From positions 1 through 8,554 of the forward strand of contig NZ_JAIOSW010000438.1 in NCBI RefSeq assembly GCF_021107415.1: a stretch of DNA of 8,554 bases, read 5' to 3'. The position numbers were made by a program, and so were the translations under genes. The notes beneath the pieces were generated by a model that worked only from the letters and a program-made list of their open reading frames with translations, had not been told where the DNA came from and searched no databases. This document shows, one piece after another, positions 1-6,507 of this stretch (positions within the stretch are counted from its first letter, which is position 1; each line of letters starts with the position of its first letter). The DNA is from Desulfobacula sp. GTDB lineage: Bacteria > Desulfobacterota > Desulfobacteria > Desulfobacterales > Desulfobacteraceae.

Positions 1-689
1 ACATGAGTGAATACATGGAAAAGCATGCTGTTTCCAGGCTTATCGGGGCTCCTCCCGGGTATGTAGGATTTGAGCAGGGAGGCATTCTTACGGACAGTAT
101 CAGGAAACATCCTCACTCGGTTCTGCTGCTGGACGAGATTGAAAAGGCTCATATGGATCTTTTTAATATTCTTTTACAAGTCATGGACTATGCTACCCTG
201 ACAGATAACAACGGCAAATCAGCAGATTTTAGAAATGTTATCATCATCATGACATCCAATGCCGGTGCAAGAGAAATGAGTGCCAACGCCATTGGATTTG
301 GCTCCCAGTCAGCGCATGTTGATTCCAAGGGAATGAAAGCCATTGAAAAAGCATTCAGCCCGGAATTTAGAAACCGGCTCGACGGTATTGTCCAGTTTAA
401 CCATCTGTCTCCTAAGGTCATGGAAATGATTGTTGATAAAAACATGAAAGAACTTAAATCCATGCTCAAGGTCAAAAAGATTACATTGAGCTATTCTGCT
501 AAAGTTCGATCATTTCTTGCAAAAGAAGGTTATGACCCCAAATTTGGTGCCAGACCGTTGGAAAGACTTATCCAGACAACAATTAAGGATAAGCTTACAG
601 ATGAAATTCTTTTTGGTAAACTTGCAAACGGCGGTAAAATTTCAATTGGTCTTAAGAATGATAAGCTTAATTTTATATTTAAGAGCTGA
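1..689 (+). CDS. clpA: ATP-dependent Clp protease ATP-binding subunit ClpA, C-terminal part (5' end outside window)
   Basis: ClpA is the AAA+ unfoldase that feeds substrates, including N-degron proteins delivered by ClpS, into the ClpP peptidase. The visible 228 residues cover most of the second AAA+ module. They show the pore loop GYVG (19-22), Walker B LLLDE (41-45), sensor 1 MTSNAG (83-88), the arginine-finger segment EFRNRLD (121-127) and sensor 2 GAR (182-184), then the small C-terminal domain. The tripeptide IGF at 97-99 sits where ClpP-docking loops carry IGF or IGL, so this subunit should partner with ClpP. That separates it from ClpB, which lacks the loop. The window opens inside the gene: the first two bases finish a codon before the Met at base 3, which is internal and not a start. 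The stop codon directly abuts the aat start. Family assignment is very secure; the N-terminal domain and first AAA+ module cannot be judged. Confidence 0.96.
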   Translation, partial: MSEYMEKHAVSRLIGAPPGYVGFEQGGILTDSIRKHPHSVLLLDEIEKAHMDLFNILLQVMDYATLTDNNGKSADFRNVIIIMTSNAGAREMSANAIGFGSQSAHVDSKGMKAIEKAFSPEFRNRLDGIVQFNHLSPKVMEMIVDKNMKELKSMLKVKKITLSYSAKVRSFLAKEGYDPKFGARPLERLIQTTIKDKLTDEILFGKLANGGKISIGLKNDKLNFIFKS

Positions 690-1394
690 ATGCCCCTTTT
701 CCGATTATCAAAAAGATTAGACTTTCCCCCGGCTTGGCTTTCAAGATCTGACGGACTTTTATGTATCGGGGGAGATCTGTCGCCCAAAAGACTTCTACTT
801 GCTTATAAAAATGGAATATTTCCCTGGTTTTCAAAAAACGAACCTTTTCTTTGGTGGTCGCCTGACCCAAGGCTTGTACTCTTTCCCAAAGACATTAATA
901 TTTCAAAAAGCCTGAATAAAAAAATAAAAAAAAATCTTTTCAAGGTTACAATGGATAACGCTTTTGAACAAACCATTGTTTCCTGTGCAAGCCCAAGAGA
1001 AAAGGAGCATGAAGGAACCTGGCTTGTGGACGAAATGATAGATTCCTATATACAACTTCATAATATGGGATATGCTCATTCCATTGAAACCTGGAGAGGC
1101 AACAAGTTAGTCGGTGGATTGTATGGCGTTTGCCTTGGTGGATCTTTTTTCGGTGAATCCATGTTTTCCTTTGAAAGTGATGCATCCAAAATCGCTCTGG
1201 TCGCTCTTGCAAACCATTTAAAAAAGCAGGGCTTTGATCTGATTGACTGTCAAGTGAGGACAACTCACCTTCTCAGAATGGGAGCTTGCGAGATCTCCAG
1301 AAATTCTTTCCTTGATATCATCAACAAATCTGCGAAAAGAAAAGATATCAAAGATATTTGGGACCCGAATATCAATCTGAAAGTCATCATATGA
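690..1394 (+). CDS. aat: Leucyl/phenylalanyl-tRNA--protein transferase
   Basis: Aat transfers Leu or Phe from aminoacyl-tRNA to proteins with N-terminal Arg or Lys, creating an N-degron for ClpS-ClpAP; it acts in the cytoplasm. The 234-residue product has the length usual for the family. It carries GGDLS (27-31), GIFPWF (42-47), WWSPDPR (55-61), TWL (110-112), GESMFS (155-160), DASK (164-167), the catalytic-type D186-C-Q188 and HLLRMGA (193-199). The ATG follows the clpA TGA with no spacer. Only a weak purine stretch (AAGAG, 681-685) precedes it, so translation is probably coupled to clpA. The neighbour supplies the unfoldase of the same pathway, which supports the call. The last four bases overlap the lgt start. 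Confidence 0.97.
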   Translation: MPLFRLSKRLDFPPAWLSRSDGLLCIGGDLSPKRLLLAYKNGIFPWFSKNEPFLWWSPDPRLVLFPKDINISKSLNKKIKKNLFKVTMDNAFEQTIVSCASPREKEHEGTWLVDEMIDSYIQLHNMGYAHSIETWRGNKLVGGLYGVCLGGSFFGESMFSFESDASKIALVALANHLKKQGFDLIDCQVRTTHLLRMGACEISRNSFLDIINKSAKRKDIKDIWDPNINLKVII

Positions 1395-2212
1395 ACTGGT
1401 GGAGCCAAATACCTTACAAAATCAGCCCGTATTTGATTCAAATCAATGGCTTTGGAATCCGATATTACAGTTTGATGTATCTTCTTGCCTTTGTGACCGT
1501 ATACTTTTTAATAAGATACAGGCTTAAGACTGAAAAATTTGACATAGATATGAACCTTATAGATGATTTTATCGTATGGGCCGCCATGGGGGTTCTTCTC
1601 GGCGGACGACTTGGATATGTCCTGTTTTATGATTTTCAATATTACATCCTTCATCCGTTAAACATTTTCCTGCCCTTTGATTTTTATAATGGATTCACAT
1701 TTACAGGCATTTCCGGAATGTCCTATCATGGTGGGCTTTTAGGTGTTATTGTTGCTGTTTATTTTTTTTGCAGAAAAAACAATGTCGATATATGGGAATT
1801 TTCAGATCTTGTGTGCCCTGCAATACCTTTGGGATACACCTTTGGAAGGCTTGGCAATTTTCTTAATTCCGAACTCTTCGGGAAGGCGACGACCCTGCCC
1901 TGGGGTATGATTTTCCCAACTGATCCAACCCACACGTTAAGGCATCCTTCCCAGCTTTATGAAGCTTTCTTTGAAGGGATTGTTCTCTTTGTTATCTTAT
2001 GGATGCTCCGTAGAAAAAAAGCTTTCAGGCACCTTATGTTCAGTTTATATTTACTTGGATATGGGTTGGTAAGATTTGTTATTGAATATGTGCGCAAACC
2101 CGATGATCATCTGAATTACATCTGGTATGGTTTTACCATGGGGCAGATCTTATGTCTCATTATGGTATTGGCTGGAGTTTCTCTTCTGTTAAAAATAAAA
2201 CAAAAAAATTGA
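1391..2212 (+). CDS. lgt: Prolipoprotein diacylglyceryl transferase
   Basis: Lgt moves a diacylglyceryl group from phosphatidylglycerol onto the lipobox cysteine of prolipoproteins in the inner membrane, the first step of lipoprotein maturation. The 273-residue polytopic protein has the Lgt landmarks: YYSLMY with Y26, GGRLGYVLFYD (71-81), GMSYHGGLLG (109-118, H113), the signature GRLGNFLNSELFG (152-164, R153 and N156), HPSQLYE (185-191), and GYGLVRFVIEY (223-233, Y224, R228, E232). Several hydrophobic stretches (about 25-42, 112-126, 194-206, 246-266) fit its membrane topology. I chose the ATG at 1391, which forms an ATGA overlap with the aat stop and gives a normal N-terminus. A TTG at 1358 is also in frame but would add 11 atypical residues lying inside aat. 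The ribosome binding site is poor, consistent with coupling. Confidence 0.97.
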   Translation: MNWWSQIPYKISPYLIQINGFGIRYYSLMYLLAFVTVYFLIRYRLKTEKFDIDMNLIDDFIVWAAMGVLLGGRLGYVLFYDFQYYILHPLNIFLPFDFYNGFTFTGISGMSYHGGLLGVIVAVYFFCRKNNVDIWEFSDLVCPAIPLGYTFGRLGNFLNSELFGKATTLPWGMIFPTDPTHTLRHPSQLYEAFFEGIVLFVILWMLRRKKAFRHLMFSLYLLGYGLVRFVIEYVRKPDDHLNYIWYGFTMGQILCLIMVLAGVSLLLKIKQKN

Positions 2213-2249
2213 TTTTATTTTTTAAAACTGTACAGGTAATGCAAAATAC

Positions 2250-2277
2250 TTGACAAAAAAAGCTCAGGCCTCATTAT
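2250..2277 (+). promoter_or_regulatory. Sigma70-type promoter upstream of fxsA
   Basis: A perfect -35 box TTGACA (2250-2255) is followed by 16 bases and a -10-like CATTAT (2272-2277, four of six consensus bases). This puts the start of transcription near 2284. The fxsA start at 2315 is preceded by GAGGAG (2301-2306) with eight bases of spacing, a strong ribosome binding site. The site lies in the only sizeable gap on this strand before 4127, so it likely drives fxsA, the nitroreductase and the HDOD gene. The weak -10 and sequence-only evidence limit certainty. Confidence 0.5.
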
Positions 2278-2314
2278 GTTGAATATTATATAAAAACTAT
2301 GAGGAGCAAATAAT

Positions 2315-2710
2315 ATGCTTTTAAAATTATTTTTATGTTTTACCCTGATTCCTGTCATTGAACTTTACCTGTTAATAAAAATCGGAACTGTCCTTGGAGG
2401 CCTCAATACAATACTGCTGGTTATTCTGACAGGATTTTTAGGGGCCTGGCTTGCCAGACTGGAAGGCATGAATACCATGATGAAGCTTAGAACAAACTTG
2501 AGCCAGGGACTTATGCCGGCGGAAGAATTAATTGATGCCGTCATTATATTTATTGCAGGCGTTGTATTAATCACACCCGGACTGATCACAGATGTTTTCG
2601 GACTCCTCTTGTTATGGCCTTTGACACGGAATAAATTTAAACGAATGTTAAGAAAAAAATTCGACGAAATGCAATTACAGAGCAATATTAATATTACACG
2701 TTTTCATTAA
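2315..2710 (+). CDS. fxsA: FxsA family membrane protein
   Basis: FxsA is a small inner-membrane protein. In E. coli its overproduction relieves the exclusion of phage T7 by the F plasmid, but its normal role is not known. The 131-residue product has the family layout: a first membrane segment with IPVIELYLLIKIG (12-24), a second at about 28-46 running into GAWLARLEG (43-51), a short loop, then a long hydrophobic stretch at 72-101 containing GVVLITPGLITD (82-93) and GLLLLWPLTR (96-105). A basic cytoplasmic tail follows (KFKRMLRKK). The start is fixed by GAGGAG eight bases upstream. The next gene begins 17 bases after the stop, so it probably heads an operon. The family call is strong; the cellular function is open. 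Confidence 0.93.
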   Translation: MLLKLFLCFTLIPVIELYLLIKIGTVLGGLNTILLVILTGFLGAWLARLEGMNTMMKLRTNLSQGLMPAEELIDAVIIFIAGVVLITPGLITDVFGLLLLWPLTRNKFKRMLRKKFDEMQLQSNINITRFH

Positions 2711-2727
2711 TTTTGAGTGGACTGCTT

Positions 2728-3270
2728 ATGTTTATAGATCTGATTGAAGATAGAAGAAGTATAAGAAAATTCAAAAATAAACCCGTTGAAAAAGAAAAAA
2801 TAAACTCACTTATTGAAGCTGCCTTAAGATCACCTTCTTCAAGAGGTATTAATCCCTGGCGATTTATTATTATTGAAGACACAGATATTCTTGAAAAGCT
2901 TTCCAAAGCCAAACCCCATGGTGCGGCCTTTTTAAAAGGAGCTCCCCTTGGAATCGTAGTCTGCGGTGACATATCCGAAAGTGATGTCTGGATTGAAGAT
3001 GCATCTATTGCTTCTATCTTTATCCATCTGGCAGCTCATGATATAGGGCTTGGCAGTTGCTGGATACAAATTAGGAAAAGAGAATATAATCCTGCTAAAA
3101 CTTCCGATACTTATGTTAAAGAACTTTTAAAGATACCCGATAATATAATGATTGAATCAATCATTGCTATAGGATATCCTGATGAGGTGAAAAAAAATCA
3201 CACAAGAGATGCTTTACAATTCCATAAAGTTTCTTTTAATACATATAGTATGAAGGATGCATGGAGATAA
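2728..3270 (+). CDS. Nitroreductase family protein (FMN-dependent oxidoreductase)
   Basis: Members of this family are FMN flavoproteins that use NAD(P)H to reduce nitro compounds, quinones or other acceptors. The 180-residue protein shows the usual FMN-site elements: RRSIRKF (9-15), SPSSRGINPW (35-44), the helix starting DASIA (91-95), GLGSCWI (107-113) and IAIGYPDE (146-153). Its length suits a compact single-domain member. I picked the ATG at 2728, because nitroreductases normally begin a few residues before the RRSxRKF motif. GAGTGG (2715-2720) lies seven bases ahead of it. An in-frame TTG at 2713 would add only five residues. The end overlaps the HDOD gene by 10 bases, so the pair is probably co-translated. 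The physiological substrate cannot be inferred. Its place between fxsA and the HDOD gene gives no pathway clue. Confidence 0.9.
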   Translation: MFIDLIEDRRSIRKFKNKPVEKEKINSLIEAALRSPSSRGINPWRFIIIEDTDILEKLSKAKPHGAAFLKGAPLGIVVCGDISESDVWIEDASIASIFIHLAAHDIGLGSCWIQIRKREYNPAKTSDTYVKELLKIPDNIMIESIIAIGYPDEVKKNHTRDALQFHKVSFNTYSMKDAWR

Positions 3271-4127
3271 AAACCCAAATTCTAAAAATGATCCAGAAAA
3301 AGGATAGTGATCTGCCGACTCTCCCGGTTGTTGTTGATAGAATCATCAGTGTTGCCTCAGATGAAAAAACGACCACAGAAGAACTCGCACAGGTTATATC
3401 CTATGACCAGGGAATGACAAATAAATTATTAAAACTTTCCAACTCCATTTACTATGCACAAAAAACAAAAGTTGAAACCATAAAAAGAGCCATTACTATT
3501 ATCGGGTTTGATGAAATCATCGGTATTGCTCTTGGCATGGGAATCCTATCCTCTTTTACAGACAAATCGAGCTTAAGCCTTGATATGAAAGCCTTATGGA
3601 TACACGGTATCGGTGTAGCCACAGCTTCCAAAGAACTTGCAAAAAGGACAAACCCTGGAATAGCAAATAAAATTTTTATTCCTGCACTTCTCCATGATAT
3701 GGGGAAGGTAATCTATTCAATCTATTTTAGAGATGAATACATGAAAGTCAGACAACTTGCCACGGAAAAAAAAAAGCCTTTGTATTTTGCTGAAAATGCT
3801 GTCTTTAAATTGGATCATGCCATACTTTCAGCCCTTTTGATGAAACGATGGAATTTTCCCCAATCCATTGTTCTGCCCTGCAGGTTCCATCATAATCCTG
3901 AATCCGCTCCCATTAAATTCAGACATCAATCTTTAATTATTAATCTTGCAGATTATCTGACACAAAAGGCCGGGATCGGTCATAGCGGGAATCCGGTGCC
4001 GGTTACTATTAAAAATTCTCCCAAAAAAATCGGTGTTAATCAATCCATATTAAAACTGACCATTGATCAATTAAAACGAAAAGAAGGCGAAATAAAAGAG
4101 TTTTTTAATATTACAACAGAAGTGTAA
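3261..4127 (+). CDS. HDOD domain-containing protein
   Basis: HDOD proteins are relatives of HD phosphohydrolases, often tied to signalling and regulation, with poorly known biochemistry. Here the HDOD domain fills most of the 288 residues, with the typical entry LPTLPVVVDRI (18-28) and no attached receiver, EAL or GGDEF domain. Residues that bind metal in HD enzymes are mostly present: H115 after W113, H145-D146 in LHDMGK (144-149), H186, H210-H211 and D231. Enzymatic activity is therefore possible but not shown. The ATG lies inside the nitroreductase end, behind GAAGGA (3252-3257) at an unusually short 3-base distance. A run of ten A residues (3766-3775) is read as E-K-K-K without breaking the frame. 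The stop lies six bases from the convergent yihY stop. Confidence 0.92.
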   Translation: MEIKTQILKMIQKKDSDLPTLPVVVDRIISVASDEKTTTEELAQVISYDQGMTNKLLKLSNSIYYAQKTKVETIKRAITIIGFDEIIGIALGMGILSSFTDKSSLSLDMKALWIHGIGVATASKELAKRTNPGIANKIFIPALLHDMGKVIYSIYFRDEYMKVRQLATEKKKPLYFAENAVFKLDHAILSALLMKRWNFPQSIVLPCRFHHNPESAPIKFRHQSLIINLADYLTQKAGIGHSGNPVPVTIKNSPKKIGVNQSILKLTIDQLKRKEGEIKEFFNITTEV

Positions 4128-4133
4128 CCCGGT

Positions 4134-5402
4134 TTAGATATCCTTAAAGTTTCTTTCTCCGGAAGACTGTTTGCATGCTTTGGCAAACGCATCAAGGCTT
4201 TCTTCAAAGGCTTCAAATTCTATTGTTCCGCCGACCTGGATAAGGTCATCCCCTCTTTGTTCAAATGCAGTCAATACATCGGAAATTGTAAGGCACTCTA
4301 TATCTGAAGCCGGAACATACCCAATGCTGTCTGGTCCGTTCACCTGTAAAAGAATACGACATTCGATGAGTTTTGCCAATAATACTTTAACGATTTTTAA
4401 TGGAATTTTTATCTGGGTAGCGATATCAATATCCAAAGCAGGTATTGCTTTGTTTGCGAATCGTTTTACACACAGGTGAACGATTTGCAAAGCAATCAAT
4501 TTCTTAAACCGGATACTGACTTTGTCATAATCAATGTCCCGTGTTTCAAGTTCTTCGGTATTTTCCCAGGAAAATGCCACTTCCGCTCCAAATAAAACAA
4601 TTGCCCAAGAGGCCTGCAACCAGATTAAAAATAGAGGCAGGGCCGCAAAACTGCCGTAAATTGCATTATAACTGGAAACACCCACCTGGAATTTCAGATA
4701 GGTTATTTGAACCACTTGAAACAGGGTTCCTGCAATCATACCCCCGGCCAAAGCCGCTTTAATATCTATCTTCTTATTTGGAATAAAAATATAAAAAAAG
4801 ATGAATAACATCCAAATGGTAAAAAATGGAAAAATATTAAATCCCAATGAAACTAAATTTTCAATATTTCCGGGAAGCTTAATAGAGGATAAAAATTTGG
4901 TAAGATATGCCGTAATAAAAATATTGGCACTACTTGAAAAAATGACCAAAATACCGGCTGTGATTGAAATGGCAATGTAATCTGTAAATTTTCTAATCAA
5001 TGAGCGGTCATCATTTACACACCAGATCTTATTAAATGCATTTTCTATATGTCCGATGAGCTTTATTAGAGAATAAAAAAGCAGGATGACACCAAAAACA
5101 GCCATTAATCCGCCTTTTGTTCTTTCAAGAAGGTTGGTCGAAAAGGCAAGAACATTCTGGATCACCTCTTCTTGTCCTGCAAACAATTCAAGGACCTGTT
5201 TTTCCAAAATTTCTTTGAACCCGAACCCTTTTGCAATACCGAATGCCATGGCCATTATAGGAACGATTGACAACAGCGTAAATAATGTCAAAGACGACGC
5301 TCGAAGATCACACCGATCTTTTTTAAATCCTTTTATGGCAAAAACAACAACCTTTTTGAACTTGTGAAATTTAAGTGAAATGACTTTTTGAAAATGATTC
5401 AT
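4134..5402 (-). CDS. YihY/BrkB family membrane protein with C-terminal winged-helix-like domain
   Basis: This inner-membrane family (COG1295) was once misnamed ribonuclease BN; its real function is unclear, with transport suggested. Residues 1-280 form the YihY core, with hydrophobic segments near 39-58, 98-117, 142-168, 187-208, 215-236 and 252-277 and the signature SYNAIYGSFAALPLFLIWLQ (244-263). Residues from about 300 to 385 are soluble and look like a winged helix of the Rrf2/MarR type. A helix with ALDIDIATQIKIP leads into LLAKLIECRILLQV, then a GYVPA wing and LTISDVLTAF. At 422 residues it is far longer than core-only members of about 290. The start is the only sensible ATG, with AGAAAGG two bases upstream, a tight spacing. 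It begins seven bases after the upstream dehydrogenase stop, so they form an operon. Confidence 0.9.
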   Translation of the reverse strand: MNHFQKVISLKFHKFKKVVVFAIKGFKKDRCDLRASSLTLFTLLSIVPIMAMAFGIAKGFGFKEILEKQVLELFAGQEEVIQNVLAFSTNLLERTKGGLMAVFGVILLFYSLIKLIGHIENAFNKIWCVNDDRSLIRKFTDYIAISITAGILVIFSSSANIFITAYLTKFLSSIKLPGNIENLVSLGFNIFPFFTIWMLFIFFYIFIPNKKIDIKAALAGGMIAGTLFQVVQITYLKFQVGVSSYNAIYGSFAALPLFLIWLQASWAIVLFGAEVAFSWENTEELETRDIDYDKVSIRFKKLIALQIVHLCVKRFANKAIPALDIDIATQIKIPLKIVKVLLAKLIECRILLQVNGPDSIGYVPASDIECLTISDVLTAFEQRGDDLIQVGGTIEFEAFEESLDAFAKACKQSSGERNFKDI

Positions 5403-5409
5403 TGCCTTT

Positions 5410-6405
5410 CTATTCCAATGTTGAAAACCATTGTTTTAATCTTTTAAGTCCTTCTTTTGTAGAAACCTTAGGAGAATAGCCCAAATCTTTTTTTGCCTTT
5501 GAGATATTAAACCAATGAGATGTGGCAGCCTCTTTTGCTGCAAACCGGGTTATTGGCGGTTCTTTTTTAACACTGAAAAGCTTATAAGCAAACTCAAAAA
5601 TTGATCCCGCAATATAGGCTGTTTTTGCAGAAACATGTCCTTTTATCGGTGGTAAGCCTGCAGCACCCAAAAAGGCATCGGCCATTTCCCATTTTGATAC
5701 AGGGTCATCCTGGCTGACAAAATATATATTCCCAGATAATAAAGGATTTTCTATAAGCTTTTGAAAGGCGAGAATATGCACATCCGCGGCATTATCAACA
5801 TAGATTGTATCCACCAGGTCATCCTTTCGCCCTACCCGTTTCAATTTATTGGCTCTTTTGATAATTCCCGGTACCATGTGGTTATCTTCCGGGCCCCAAA
5901 TCAGGTGCGGCCGAAGGATGATGGTTTTTAACCCTTTGTTTGCAGCATTTCTAACTAATTTTTCAGCCATGGCCTTGGTTTCCGGATATGGTGCCAGATA
6001 TTTTTCCGGATATGGAACGCTTTCATCAACATTTTCCATATCATTTTCATCAAATATAACACTGGGAGAACTGGTATATATCATTTGTTTAATGTTATTC
6101 TTAAGACATGCAAAAATCACATTTTTTGTCCCTGTCACATTTACCTTGAAAAATTCTTCAAAGGGCCCCCAGATTCCAGGTTTTGCCGCCACATGAAATA
6201 CGGCATCAATGCTTTTAAAGGCCTTTACAACAGCATTTTTATCTGCCAGATCCCCTTGGATCTGTATAACCCCCAAGTTTTCAAGATCAGGATAAAAATT
6301 TCTTGAAAAAGAAGTGACTGACAGATTTCTCTTAACAAGTTTTTTAACAATCGCTTTACCTAAAAACCCGCCGCCCCCTGTAACCAGCACATTTTTTATT
6401 TCCAT
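5410..6405 (-). CDS. NAD-dependent epimerase/dehydratase family protein, OleD-like (3-beta-HSD-type extended SDR)
   Basis: This 331-residue extended short-chain dehydrogenase has the NAD(P)-binding loop TGGGGFLG (9-16), VFHVAA (69-74), TSSPSV (111-116), the active-site pair Y140 and K144 in YPETK, and LRPHLIWGP (164-172). The stretch PSVIFDENDMENVDES and the phrase RPHLIWGPEDNH recall OleD, the NADPH-dependent 2-alkyl-3-oxoalkanoate reductase of long-chain olefin synthesis, and 3-beta-hydroxysteroid dehydrogenases. No OleA, OleB or OleC gene is in the window, so the substrate is unproven. I chose the ATG at 6405, because AAGGG sits six bases before it. An ATG at 6429 has no ribosome binding site and falls almost exactly at the predicted transcription start. 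The gene leads into yihY after seven bases. Confidence 0.88.
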   Translation of the reverse strand: MEIKNVLVTGGGGFLGKAIVKKLVKRNLSVTSFSRNFYPDLENLGVIQIQGDLADKNAVVKAFKSIDAVFHVAAKPGIWGPFEEFFKVNVTGTKNVIFACLKNNIKQMIYTSSPSVIFDENDMENVDESVPYPEKYLAPYPETKAMAEKLVRNAANKGLKTIILRPHLIWGPEDNHMVPGIIKRANKLKRVGRKDDLVDTIYVDNAADVHILAFQKLIENPLLSGNIYFVSQDDPVSKWEMADAFLGAAGLPPIKGHVSAKTAYIAGSIFEFAYKLFSVKKEPPITRFAAKEAATSHWFNISKAKKDLGYSPKVSTKEGLKRLKQWFSTLE

Positions 6406-6436
6406 TCTCCACCCTTTTTCATTGGCCATTGCTGCA

Positions 6437-6445
6437 ATTATACCA
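6437..6445 (-). promoter_or_regulatory. Extended -10 promoter for the OleD-like gene and yihY
   Basis: On the minus strand the sequence reads TGGTATAAT, a perfect -10 hexamer (6437-6442) with the TGn extension. No good -35 box lies at the normal distance, which extended -10 promoters can tolerate. Transcription would begin near 6430, giving a leader of about 25 bases before the ATG at 6405. The promoter lies in the roughly 100-base gap after the cyclodeaminase-family gene, so the two downstream genes may be controlled separately from it. In the same gap I see no convincing terminator. Confidence 0.5.
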
Positions 6446-6507
6446 ATAATAATATCATATTAAATGGATACACAACAAAATATTTTCCATGATTAGAAAT
6501 CACCAGG

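Noticed and set aside
188..787. Antisense open frames of 85 to 95 codons across clpA and aat.
   Set aside because: They lie opposite well-conserved genes, lack ribosome binding sites and resemble no family; they are shadows of coding bias.
1358..1390. In-frame TTG extension of lgt.
   Set aside because: It lies within aat and adds residues not typical of Lgt; the ATGA overlap at 1391 is the better start.
2191..2222. Inverted repeat AAAAATAAAA / TTTTATTTTT spanning the lgt stop, with a 12-base loop.
   Set aside because: The stem is entirely A-T and overlaps coding sequence; it is too weak to call a terminator in AT-rich DNA.
6406..6429. Upstream ATG for the OleD-like gene.
   Set aside because: It would sit at the predicted transcription start without a ribosome binding site, and the Rossmann loop would be shifted eight residues further in than usual.
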